Source: Megamerina dolium
Taxonomy: Eukaryota > Arthropoda > Insecta > Diptera > Megamerinidae
Direction of reading: 5' to 3'
NCBI GenBank assembly: GCA_963854835.1
Contig: OY978526.1
Coordinates: 61,318,649-61,382,648 of the forward strand
Length of the DNA stretch: 64,000 nucleotides
A program made the translations under genes and the position numbers. Of the stretch, positions 30,718-41,895 are shown piece by piece (the stretch's first letter is position 1; each line of letters starts with the position of its first letter). The notes beneath the pieces are model-generated. The model ran no database searches. It was not told the origin of the DNA and saw only the letters and a program-made list of their open reading frames with translations.

Positions 30718-31077
30718 ATATTTACAATTTCGTTTCCAAAGAGAATAGCAATGAAATTGAGATTGTGGTCTCATTAAAAACATATATCGAAAACCATTGA
30801 GAGTCAGTCCAAAATCATCGATAGTCACTGTAGTTTGAAACTATCGATAGTATCAATAATGCCATCGATAGTTTGCGAATCCACTCTATACATACTCGTC
30901 AGCTGCTTACTTTAATCAAATGCAATAGCGAAAGTGATAAAACGCAAATAGAAGAAAGTAGTATAAAAAAATATAAAACATTTTACAATTCAACGAAAAA
31001 AAAGGAAGCATACTTTCATTTTGTTTCATAAATTTTTTCTTTAATTAAATAAATAGTTAACAAAGTGGAATATCATA
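30718..31077 (+). promoter_or_regulatory. ARMH3 promoter region with clustered DREF-type motifs
   Basis: CATCGATAG (30816-30824), the palindrome CTATCGATAG (30841-30850) and CATCGATAG (30863-30871) lie within 60 bp. In Drosophila, TATCGATA is the DRE bound by DREF at TATA-less housekeeping promoters. The remainder up to the ATG is AT-rich and probably includes the 5' UTR. Confidence 0.6.
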
Positions 31078-33488
31078 ATGACATCACGAAAGCGTAGCGG
31101 TAGTGGTTCTTCAAAGAGACCAAAAGAAAAAGTTGTTTACATTTATGAATTATTCTTTCGTGGCGAAAATCCAACTGCTGAAAGTCCCGAATTTTGGAAT
31201 GAATTCTTTCTGCTACAACCAAATGTGGAATCGTTGGAAGCAGAGATTACCAAATTGTCCGGCGAACAATTGTCTATTGTTAAACCAAATTTGAATTTAA
31301 TCTTTCAGAAATGCATCGAAATTCTTGATACGGGTTGGTGTACCATATACGAATAGCACACGACTGGACTAATTCACTTCATTTACAGATCATCCGAAAC
31401 GATTGTGCAATAGCTTGCAAACGCTTTGTTCGCTTTTCTATGCGATTTACAAAAAATCCACTGCAGATGCATCCTATGATATTTTGAATGAAATATTTGG
31501 TTATGATCAAATGGATAAATGGATGAAAAAATTAATGGATCATTGTAATCAGATATTATTGGGTATATTGATTTGTTGTTGTTTTTGTTAATATAATATT
31601 TGATGTATGGACATTGAATTGTTATAGGTGACGTCACAGAGAATGCTCGCTTTATGTGCCTGAAATTACTGCTTGTACTAGTTACTGGTACAGATAATGT
31701 CAGTCAAAATGTCCTGCTCGAGTACCTTATGATGCACACTTTGTTTGATGCATTCGTGCGTCTACTGAGTGATCCCACATTGCGTGCACAACACGGCCAC
31801 GATATTGTTATACTTTTAACGATATTAGTAAATTATAGAAAACATGAAGCCACCAATCCATATATTGTGCAATTATCTTTATTGGCTGATGAATTAGCCT
31901 TGAATGGGTAAATTCAAGAAAACTTGAAAACGAATTGTTATTTACATACATCCTTTCAGCTATGGACAAATGATTTCACAAGCTCTTATTGATTTCTGCC
32001 GGCAATACATGCAGAGTTTGTCAAATGTGCAATCGTCCTCATGGTTTTCTTCGCTCTCGAACATTGTCGGTAATATGTTTGTCTCGGATGAGGGCTGCGA
32101 ACGTGTACAACAAATCAAAGCAAATAATGGCCTCTTATTGGCACTCTACGAAGCTGTACATTTGAATAGGAATTTTATGACAACCCTTGCACACACACAA
32201 GCCGAGTCAAGTGCACCACCATCGCCTAGCAATACTCTGAGTCTAACACAACCAGTGCCCGATTTGGCCAATGCTCCTATTATTGATATAACACAATACC
32301 CAACGAATCTGCTGGTGGCAGTGTTTCAATATTGGTGAGTTCAAAAATAACAGTCGATTTATTCGTTATACCTACCAGTCATTTCCATTATCTTTCTTAG
32401 CTCGATTGTTATGCAAGATAATAAGAATGAATCGAGTGTCGCCAATTTGAAGCTATGCTTCCTCATACTTACTTGCATATCAGAGGATCAATATGCAAAT
32501 TCAATTATGCATGATAACAATTTGACATTTAAAGTAATGCTGCATCGTGCACAGATGCGTCACCGTAAATTACATGTAGATCGTGTGGGCAAATCACAAC
32601 CGTTAGCAGCTACTTTACTCGATCTGCTTGTGGAGTTCATTGTGTCGCATTTAATGAAGAAATTTCCTATGGAGTTGTATTTACTTTGTATTGGCGTCAT
32701 ACATCGTATCATTTGCTATCAGAAGCGTTGTCGCGTGCGTTTGAATTATCCATGGAAGGAGTTGTGGTCTGCATTGATTGGTTTACTACGTTTTTTGGTT
32801 AATCAAGAGCAGACTCTGGTTAAGAAGTGCAATATCTTTTATTTATCATTGCAGGTTAGTGATTATTATTATCCTTGACATTTTTCCAAAAATTAAATAA
32901 ATATATTCTTCTCTATAGGTAGTGAATATATTCAATCTCTTTATAACATTTGGTGATACATTTCTTGCCACAACGAATAGTTACGATGAACTGTATTATG
33001 AATTGAATCGCGAAGAAAAGGTTTTCACTGAAATACATGCAATGGGTAATGTAACAATAAATTTGCTAAGAAAATGACAACTAACTAAATTTTCTATAGT
33101 GCTGCGTTATACAACCATGCCTGATTGTGAGTACAAAGAGGATGTTATCAAATTGCTGAACGCTCTCGTTAATATACTGGCCATTGTTAAACATTTTCAA
33201 AATAAAATTAAAGAATGGCTTGCCGAACAGGGTCTCTCTACTCCCACAGAAGAGCAAATACTCGATGTGGTGCGTAAGAATTATGATTTAACTCTAAAAC
33301 TACAAGATTCATTAGATCATTATGAGCGCTATGCTGAAGCTCCACGTCATACAGCATTCTTCAAGACAATGGTACGTGACGTTGTCATTGATACACGCAA
33401 ACATATCTATGGCTATGTTAAGGAAGCAGTTTCTGTCGTAGCAGAACAGGAGGCCATATTAACATCAACGACATCACCCAATGTCTAA
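31078..33488 (+). CDS. ARMH3: Armadillo-like helical domain-containing protein 3 (C10orf76 ortholog)
   Basis: Seven exons: 31078-31333, 31389-31562, 31628-31907, 31960-32334, 32401-32854, 32919-33045 and 33100-33488. Junction phases agree and give 684 aa, against about 689 in human. Family landmarks include KEKVVYIYELFFRGENP, LCNSLQTLCSLFYA, NVSQNVLLEYLMMHTLFDAF, LLTILVNYRKHEATNPYIVQ, LLLALYEAVHLNRNFMTTLA and YPWKELWSALIGLLRFLVNQ. In vertebrates ARMH3 binds GBF1 and PI4KB and supports PI4P at the Golgi. The protein is all-helical, and no signal peptide is visible. The first donor is the unusual GTTGGT; all other donors are ordinary. Most introns are only 50-70 nt. A Gypsy element ends 360 bp upstream, and the DRE cluster between them suggests housekeeping expression is kept. 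Confidence 0.96.
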
Positions 33489-34463
33489 ATTCATATTCAC
33501 ACGCGAACACATGTATATTTAATAGTTTAGCATTAATTACAATTTGTAATTTACATTTCCAAATCGCGACTGTCTTATCTTAATTGTTAACGAGAGAAAA
33601 AGAATTATTCATATAATTTGTTTACACAGAACTACATACTTATAATATGTATGTACTCTATACCTAAAGACTATGATTTTTCTTTATTCACTAAGAATAT
33701 TTCTCTTCTCTAATGAGTATAACAGTAACTTAGTTGACATATTAAATTAGTTATACCAGTAAAACATAAATACATATATTCTAAAATATTATCGAATTGC
33801 AATCGATAAAAACAATTTATTACATATTTACAATTTACGAAAGTCACAAACAACAAAGGATATGTATATTTCTAAATATTGTATGTTTGTATATCATATA
33901 TTTACCTACGAGAGTTGAAGCTGGATTGGTTTGTTCTTTTGGAACTGTCACATGACACAAACCCATGTAGTACTAGAATTTGAAATCAGGCAAAGATACC
34001 AATTTTTACTTTACATATTAATTTGTATTTGTATTATAAAGCAAACTTATATAAAAATTTAAATAAAACATGTTGATTTCATTTATTATATTGTAATTAT
34101 ACATATATTAATGTAATATTTAATAATAAAAATAAATATATGAAATATTGTATTTTCTACACTTGATTTGTTGCAGTTCCGAAACAGTCAGTCAATAGCT
34201 TCAGCATTTCGAATTTCGACCAAAAGTCCAGCAGGTGAGTTTTAAATAATGATGTAATTCGTGCATGGATGAAAAAAAATATTCAGGCATGTGATACAAA
34301 TCGTTTTCGTAGGAAATAGCAAGCGACACCGATTTGACATGTGATGTGTTTCATTTCCTCTTTCGTATTTGAAATCGTACGATTTGATCTGTGATTAAAT
34401 TCGGTATTTACGTTTTCACAACGAATTGAATTCGTTGATAGGACATATTGTCTGGGAAATGTA
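33489..34463 (+). other. ARMH3 3' UTR and downstream flank
   Basis: AT-rich, with many AATAAA-like signals around 34060-34135 that could end the transcript. A short stretch at 34177-34234 looks like an exon (listed separately). The Harbinger insertion starts at 34464. Confidence 0.5.
34177..34234 (+). other. Possible orphan exon (58 nt)
   Basis: The acceptor TTTGTTGCAG and donor CAG|GTGAGT bracket 58 nt that are open as FRNSQSIASAFRISTKSPA. GC content is higher than its AT-rich surroundings. No partner exon was found before the transposon array, so it could be a 5' exon of a gene cut off by the insertions, an alternative ARMH3 3' exon, or chance. Confidence 0.25.
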
Positions 34464-34898
34464 TGCCCCTATTGCGGTTCACCACTCAACCCAGTTTGGT
34501 CGTCTTAGAGTCGACCCGACTTCAACAAGACCAAACTATTTTTTGGTATTGTGGTACACCACTGTTTTCGGTTGAAATTGTTATGGCGTTACCAGCTTAA
34601 AATATCACTTATGACAGAAAAGTGGTCGATTAAAAGTAAAAATTAAGGAAATATACAATTGTGTTTTGCTGTGAAAATTATTTAAAATGGATATTAGTGT
34701 AGATTTGTTTTATGAAGATGAAAACGAAGACGCGAAATTGATTTGCTACGCTTACGGAGAAAAATTCGTGATGACTCTAACCCTCTTGAACTACCTAGCG
34801 AAAAATATAAATATTGTTCAAAATAAATAAAAGCAAATAATAAATTTTTTTATAGATTTATTAGCTATTTTCGACTGAGCAAAGAGGCATTTTGCTTT

Positions 34899-35132
34899 TT
34901 GCTGGATGACGTAAAAGACCATTTCAAGAAATCTGTGCGTGTCGTATCTATACCACCAATATTGAAATTGTGTGCTGCTCTTAGATTTTTCGCTGATGGA
35001 AGCTACCAGAAGAGCATCGGCAATGACTTCAATATAGGAGTGGCTCAATCTACAATGTCACTTGTTTTAAAAGAAGTATTAGATGTATTGGAGACGAAAC
35101 AGACGCTGCAAGGAGTATCAGAAATAATATAA
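34899..35132 (+). pseudogene. HARBI1-like transposase fragment, copy A
   Basis: Exon 2 frame (LLDDVKDHFKKSVRVVSIPP...QSTMSLVLKEVLD) is open to TAA at 35132, but exon 1 is out of frame because of the one-base loss near 34735. No catalytic domain. Confidence 0.8.
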
Positions 35133-35348
35133 TGCGTTCTTTCCAAGCTCAATAAATTTATCTCTTATTTATTTTTTAAATTCATTTCAGTCTCTTTGGT
35201 AAATGGAAGATAACTTAAATTATTTAAAATAAAATCTTATTTTCTTAGATTCACGTCTACTTTGTTAGCTTGGATTCTGGTCCATTAGTTGAACAAGCCT
35301 CTCAAATTGAGCTTTGGTTGTAATTTTTAAACTTCTGAAAATGTATAA

Positions 35349-36529
35349 TGCCCCTATTGCGGTTCACCACTCAACCCAGTTTGGTCGTCTTAGAGTCGAC
35401 CCGACTTCAACAAGACCAAACTATTTTTTGGTATTGTGGTACACCACTGTTTTCGGTTGAAATTGTTATGGCGTTACCAGCTTAAAATATCACTTATGAC
35501 AGAAAAGTGGTCGATTAAAAGTAAAAATTAAGGAAATATACAATTGTGTTTTGCTGTGAAAATTATTTAAAATGGATATTAGTGTAGATTTGTTTTATGA
35601 AGATGAAAACGAAGACGCGAAAATTGATTTGCTACGCTTACGGAGAAAAATTCGTGATGACTCTAACCCTCTTGAACTACCTAGCGAAAAGTATTAATAT
35701 TGTTCAAAATAAATAAAAGCAAATAATAAATTTTTTTATAGATTTATTAACTATTTTCGACTGAGCAAAGAGGCATTTTGCTTTTTGCTGGATGACGTAA
35801 AAGACCATTTCAAGAAATCTGTGCGTGTCGTATCTATACCACCAATATTGAAATTGTGTGCTGCTCTTAGATTTTTCGCTGATGGAAGCTACCAGAAGAG
35901 CAGCGGCAATGACTTCAATATAGGAGTGGCTCAATCTACAATGCCACTTGTTTTAAAAGAAGTATTAGATGTATTGGAGACGAAACTGACGCTGGAAGGA
36001 GTATCAGAAATAATATAATGCGTTCTTTCCAAGCTCAATAAATTTATCTCTTATTTATTTTTTAAATTCATTTCAGTCTTTTTTGGTAAATGGAAGATAA
36101 CTTAAATTATTTAAAAAAAAATCTTATTTTCTTAGATTCACGTCTACTTTGTTAGCTTGGATTCTGGTCCATTAGTTGAACAAGCCTCTCAAATTGAGCT
36201 TTGGTTGTAATTTTTAAACTTCTGAAAATGTATAAAATGTTGAGAAATTACAATATGAAGCCAAGCTAATTATTACTTACGATCTCTCCATTATTTTTGG
36301 CTTTATTAGTTTAATGTAAACTGCAACTGATGCAAACACAACTGCTTATGAGCAGTGGTGTATATTTAACGTGCTTGTCGACCAAACTGAAACAGAGTTG
36401 CAAACGGCAATACCACAAAAATAATGAACACAATCAAAAAAATCAGCCGCCAGTCGAGTTGAGAACGGCAATATGAATTTCTCGACGGCGACCAAACTGT
36501 TACAAAAGTTGTGAACCGCAATAGGGGCA
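35349..36529 (+). mobile_element. PIF/Harbinger derivative, inner copy B, 1181 bp
   Basis: Complete copy inserted inside copy A with TAA on both sides (35346-35348, 36530-36532). The uninterrupted sequence GTATAAAATGTTG survives inside copy B itself (36231-36243), which shows the pre-insertion state of the site. Confidence 0.95.
35572..36018 (+). pseudogene. HARBI1-like transposase fragment, copy B (131 aa, in frame)
   Basis: Exons 35572-35690 and 35742-36018 join in phase and encode 131 aa from MDISVDLFYEDENEDAK to GVSEII. This covers the N-terminal HTH region of HARBI1-like transposases without the DDE nuclease. It could still bind DNA, which is inference. Confidence 0.8.
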
Positions 36530-37079
36530 TAAAATGTTGAGAAATTACAATATGAAGCCAAGCTAATTATTACTTACGATCTCTCCATTATTTTTGGCTT
36601 TATTAGTTTAAAGTAAACTGCAACTGATGCAAACACAACTGCTTATGAGCAGTGGTGTATATTTAACGTGCTTGTCGACCAAACTGAAACAGAGTTGCAA
36701 ACGGCAATACCACAAAAATAATGAACACAATCAAAAAAATCAGCCGCCAGTCGAGTTGAGAACGGCAATATGAATTTCTCGACGGCGACCAAACTGTTAC
36801 AAAAGTTGTGAACCGCAATAGGGGCAGTAAGTTTTTTAGGTGGAAGTTCGATTAATGAAATTAATAAGACATTTTAGTGGAAAACATAAAGACTCAGTTC
36901 AAGAAGCTTTATTTCTTAGCAGTAAGTCAATCTTTCCAAAATTTTTACAAAGTGTGATCGAGCTGAAATGAACATGTGGATGAGACTAAGCAATTCAGAA
37001 GGATACAGAAGAATGCAAGCGGGCGTAAAAAGGTAAATGTTTTAGAAAAGCTTATATTTTCGTTATACCATTTGATCAT

Positions 37080-38410
37080 AATCAGGTGACGTCAAATTGA
37101 AAGGTATAGATCCGCAGGAAGCTGGCTCACAATAGGGTGGAAAGAAGAGCAACCAGAGGTGGTGTATACAACCAGTACATCTTAACACCAACCGAAGAGA
37201 GAATTGCTGCTATTTGTAGACTGTATGAAGCGTCCGCCATACTGAAAGCGGAGCAGACATCGCTGTAATCCAAGAGCCATGGACGGCAGCCAATGCATCT
37301 GTGGAATAGGGCTACCAAAATACAAACTGTTTCACAGCAAGTGTGTAGGTAGACCTCGCGCCTATACCCTTGTCAAGAAACCGCTTAATACATATTTGCT
37401 CCCTAACTTCAGTACTGAAGACCTAGCCATCATTTCCCTCGAACTAAAACCCTATTTTCTGACCACACGTACATTGAATTTATTATCGATGAGCATCCTA
37501 AAGAACCTCCAATCGTCCGAAATATTCGAAGGATGAATTGGACAATCTGCAGGAATATCACATCAAAAGACTCAGATATAAGCAGTAGGGAAACATTAGA
37601 ATCTCGAGTAAGTCAGTTGACCAAGAGTTAAACCAAATGTCATGCACTGGATCTATACAGCTGTAGTTAGACCTGTTCTAACATATGGTATATTAGACTG
37701 GACTGCTTTGCAGAAAGCAGCTGACCTTAACCTACTCTGTAAAATACAACGGTCGGCTTGTATAATAATTACAGGCGTATTAAGAACTACACCAATAAAC
37801 GCATTAGAGATAATGCTTCATTTGGCATCCCAGAAAATCTGGATAAATACAACCTAATCTTCACAGACGGCTCCAAGCTGAATGGGATACCTTAGGAATC
37901 AATCACTCTTTCAGGCTGCCTAACTATTATAGTCAGAGAAAACAAAATCTCCATGAGAGTTATTGGGATATTGTTGTAAGATCGCGCAACAGATCCGACC
38001 ACGGCTAGACTGGAACCGCACAAAAAGTCTACTTAGTGTAGATAGAAGCGTGTTGAGGGTCACGACTGGAGTAATTACATGCCACTGCGTTCTTGTCACA
38101 CATGCTAGAAGCATAGGATTGGGCCTCCTAATGCACGACTTTTGCTGCAGAGCTGAGGAATCATTCCTACACTTAATGTGTTTATGCCCGGCAATTTGTC
38201 GCAGGCGCATGTCATATCTAGGTTTCCATAATTCAGACAGCCTCACAAGTCCTTCAACTGTAAAAGTGAGGCATCTCACACGCTTCATTTTAAGCTCAAA
38301 ATGATTTGAGTTAGCGAGTTAGGGTTAGAGACCATGTGGTAACACAATGGACATATGATGGCCTAAGTGTGCCCCTTCTGGGCAGCCACTCCATACCTGC
38401 CTACTAGTAG
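37080..38410 (+). mobile_element. LINE fragment (RNase H-bearing, jockey/I/LOA-like) with endonuclease, RT end and 3' tail
   Basis: Endonuclease pieces include IQEPWTA (37268-37290) and RPRAYTLVKKPLNTYLLPNF followed by STEDLAIISLEL (37340-37450). After an internal deletion come the RT thumb (WIYTAVVRPVLTYGILDWTA, then LLCKIQRSACIIITGVLRTT; 37645-37790), an RNase H start (FTDGSKLNG; near 37860) and a C-terminal knuckle-like segment (DFCCRAEESFLHLMCLCPAI; 38135-38200). The untranslated tail at 38330-38405 resembles the SINE tail. Multiple stops and frameshifts. Confidence 0.75.
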
Positions 38411-38492
38411 ATGTACAAATGAATTCTGTCATTTAAAGTTAATTGCATTAAAAAACATCCACGCATCCATTTCGCTCGCTTGGGTACATGTA

Positions 38493-39735
38493 TTGGATCT
38501 ATAACTTAATTCGGTCGGTTTGCTAAGAGATGGCGTAACTTGATTATTATTCCATCGTTCCAATATTCCGATCATGCGTTGGAAAGCTACTGTAATTGTG
38601 CGTCTTTCTCAGTATATGTCATTCATTTGAAGCGTAAACAATAATAATTTTTTTTTCACTCAAATATGTCAAACTTTGCGCCTGAAAGAGTGTTTTTGCG
38701 GGGAGTTCTTATTCATTACTTTAATATGAAGAAAACTGCTGCCGAAAGTCATCGTATTTTGGTGGAAGTTTATGGTAAACATGCTCTAGCTGAGCGAACG
38801 TGCCAAATGTGGTTTGTACTATTTAAAAGTGGTAATTTTGGCTTTGTAAACGAAGAACGTCCTGGGCAGCCAAAAAAGTTTGAAGATGAAGAACTGGAAG
38901 CATTACTCGATGAAGATTGTTGCCAAACACAAGGAGAGCTTGCAGAATCGTTGGGGGTCACTCAAGCAGTCATTTCAAAACGTTTAAAAGCAGCCGGATA
39001 CATTCAAAAGCAAGGAAATTGGGTGCCACATGAACTGAAGCCGAGAGACGTTGAAAGGCGATTTTGCATATCCGAAATGCTGCTGAACGCCACAAAAAAG
39101 TCATTTTTGCATCGGATTGTTACTGGTGATGAAAAATGGATCCATTTTGACAACCCCAAGCGCAAAAAATCATATGTGAAACTCGGCCAACCAGACAAAT
39201 CAACAGTAAAGTCGAATATCCATGGCGCGAAGGTAATGCTCTGTATTTAGTGGGATCAGAAGGGTGTGCTGTATTATGAGCTGCTAAAATCGGGTGAAAC
39301 CATCAATGGAGAACGCTACCGAACACCATTTATCCGTTTGAAGAGAGCAATAGCTGAAGAACGCCCGGAATATGCGACCAGACATGAGTTCATAATTTTC
39401 CATCATGACAACGCTCGGCCTCATGTTGCAACAGCGGTCAAAAACTATTTGGAAAACAGCGACTGGGAAGTTTTGGCTCACCCGCCTTATAGCCCAGACC
39501 TTACCCCGTCCGACTACCATTTATTCCGATCGATGCAGAACACCCTCACTGGAATAAGGTTCACATCAGAACTGTGTATTAAAAATTGGCTTGATTCATT
39601 CTTGACCGCCAAAGATGGGAAAAAGTCATAGGTTCAGATGTGCAATACTTTGAATAATACATTTGTACATGTTTTTCTTAAATAAACGTACAAATTTGGA
39701 AAAAAAAAACCGCACGAATTAAGTTATAGATCCAA
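38493..39735 (+). mobile_element. mariner transposon, 1243 bp, with intact TIRs
   Basis: TIRs begin TTGGATCTATAACTTAATTC at both ends, with TA on each side (38491-38492, 39736-39737). It carries a mariner transposase gene killed by one nonsense codon and a 3' deletion. Confidence 0.95.
38666..39656 (+). pseudogene. mariner transposase, nonsense-mutated
   Basis: Family marks: WVPHELKPRDVERR, GDEKWIHFDNPKRKKSYV (first Asp), FHHDNARPHVA (second Asp) and YSPDLTPSDYHLFRSM (third Asp, the mariner D34D arrangement with WVPHEL and YSPDLxPSDYHLF). An in-frame TAG at 39248-39250 replaces what is normally Trp in the C-W-W motif. Near 39612 a short deletion shifts the frame, and WEKVIGSDVQYFE, the usual C-terminus, is found in another frame ending at 39656. 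Not functional as it stands. Confidence 0.93.
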
Positions 39736-39937
39736 TAGCTTAGCCATTGTTGCTTACATAAGTTTCAATCTTTTACAACCTGACCATACACTGTGTATCA
39801 ATTTTATTAGAGATGAATGTCGGTAAACAATATTCACGCTATTCTATTTTATTCTGTTTTTAAATGAAAAAAAAAAGTATTGCTGAAGCTGTGAAATAGA
39901 TTAATTCGACTTTGAGTCAAAATTATGTGAACCTTAA

Positions 39938-40081
39938 AACAGTATAAAATGTTTTGCAAGATTTCGTGACAATAATTTTTATCTTGATGATGATTCACGT
40001 ACCGGTACTCTAAAAGAGGTTATGGACGAAGAAATTCAAAAGCTGGCGGCAAAAAATACGTTAAAATATAACAAAATTTAA
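39938..40081 (+). mobile_element. Relic of a second mariner transposase N-terminus
   Basis: The frame reads CFARFRDNNFYLDDDSRTGT, then LKEVMDEEIQKLAAKN. This matches the WFxRFRxGxFxLxDxxRxGRP linker region between the two HTH motifs of mariner transposases. No termini were found. Confidence 0.65.
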
Positions 40082-40359
40082 ATATTATGATCTGGCCCGA
40101 CCATGGTGTATTGAAAGTAACTTTAATTTGTAATTTAATTAAATTGCATTCTTTTATCACTTTTTGTTTAGAAATGATTGTTGAAGATATCATGGAATGC
40201 GAGATCGATTAAAAGATAATTTTCGTAATGGTCCGGCCCGACCATAGCTTCCACACAAGGGTCAACAGTAGGATATCTCTATATTCTGAAGTCTTTGATA
40301 ATACTGCACATTGTGGTTTTCATTTAATTTTATTAAATGTTTAATTCAGTAGTATGTAG

Positions 40360-40362
<3 letters not shown>

Positions 40363-40444
<82 letters not shown>
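40363..40444. repeat. (TA)n microsatellite, about 41 units
   Basis: Uninterrupted TA dinucleotides, ending at TATATGTATTTAAG. Confidence 0.97.
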
Positions 40445-40449
<5 letters not shown>

Positions 40450-41295
40450 TTAAGATTATATCAATATAAAATACAAGCAATTACATGTATACAATGTAAG
40501 TATGAAATGTTTATTTTATAGTGAAATTAAAAAAAACGATAATAATTAAAAATTTTAATATATACTTTTGTGTTTATTATTATTATTATTAATATTATTA
40601 TTTTTTTTTTATATGTTTAATTTATTATATTTTATAAATACCTAATGGGAGAATTTCTATACTGAAACTCATTATTATTCAAAAAAAAAAAAAAACAATT
40701 TTTTAAAAATAGTAATGCAGTGCTGATTTCTTGTGTTTATTATATTTTTACATAATGATTAATTAAGAAAATAAATTCATTTTTACATATATAAACTGGC
40801 ATCTAGTAATAATATTCATATTAGATATAAAAAATTTGAAAAACAATCATAAATCGATCATATTTTCATTACATACTCTATATGTGTATGCCTATACATT
40901 TTTAGTATTTATTATTAAAAAAATACTTTTTTTCTTTTGCAATTTATACACAACAAAAATAAATATGTATAAAATTAATTTGAAAAATTAAAATAAACGG
41001 ACAAGTTACACACCTAAAGGCACAAATACAATACATTCTCAATTATAGAGTTCAGAAAATATTTTTTTTTTGCAAAAATTATTCAACAATTTTTTTATAT
41101 TCATAAATAGTTTTCATAATTTAAGCTCATAGGAATAATAATATTGGGAAGGTATAATAATAATTGATCCTTAATTTTATTTTTGCTATAAAAATTACAA
41201 AAATAATTAATAAACATATATATGTATTTACATACAAATAAGCTTAAAATAATTTATATACTTAATACTAACTCACATGTATAGTATATACAATA

Positions 41296-41519
41296 TTAGA
41301 AATGATCTACTTTCACCGAAACGGTGTGGGCTGCAGCATTACTTGGCAAATCGATATTATCCCATTCAGTGTGTAGATTCTTTTCGCTATCGGTCGCTTT
41401 TAGTGCTAATCCTAAAGATGCTGTACGTCCGGCACAGTGTGGTATATTGAGTGTAACGGGTAATAAAAATTCAAGTCCTTGCGGTCCACACATGACCAAT
41501 GGTGAAAGCATGGTCTCAC
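41296..41519 (-). CDS. pyd: pyd last exon: second half of ZU5 domain
   Basis: Begins after ATTAG at 41520 with [20 protein letters not shown] and ends [14 protein letters not shown] followed by TAA. The ZU5 fold is completed only by joining [17 protein letters not shown] of the previous exon across a 4.6-kb intron, with one base of the Gly codon supplied by each phase. Confidence 0.93.
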
Positions 41520-41808
41520 CTAATTAATGCATAAAAGAAACGAATGAAAATAAATCGACAAAAAAAGGAAAATAATATTCGATTAGTACTAGGTAATATT
41601 GGATAAAGAATAATGCAAAAGAATAGTAGGTGTGGTAAGTGTAGATGTGTATGTGTGTATATATGTACGTCAAGGAGATCAATGGTGTATTCACAACTGC
41701 ATTTTGCATTTTTATTTTTGATGGTGATGATGTTTGCTGTTAATAAGTACTATATTGATTATTAATTAAATATTATTGCCATAGCAAATAAAAAACAAAC
41801 AAAAAAAT

Positions 41809-41895
<87 letters not shown>

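Larger units (their letters stand above)
34464..36826 (+). mobile_element. PIF/Harbinger derivative, outer copy A, split by copy B
   Basis: Copy A consists of 34464-35348 and 36533-36826 (1179 bp without the insert and counting one target triplet). It has TGCCCCTATTGCGG termini and a GTA target duplication at 34461-34463 and 36827-36829. Its transposase fragment lost one A after GAAGACGCG, a frameshift not present in copies B or 1. Confidence 0.92.
39738..41295. other. AT-rich intergenic DNA and pyd 3' UTR
   Basis: Holds a mariner relic (39938-40081) and a long (TA)n tract. The right part should be the pyd 3' UTR on the minus strand; a minus-strand AATAAA at 41177-41182 is 114 bp past the stop. 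Confidence 0.5.
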
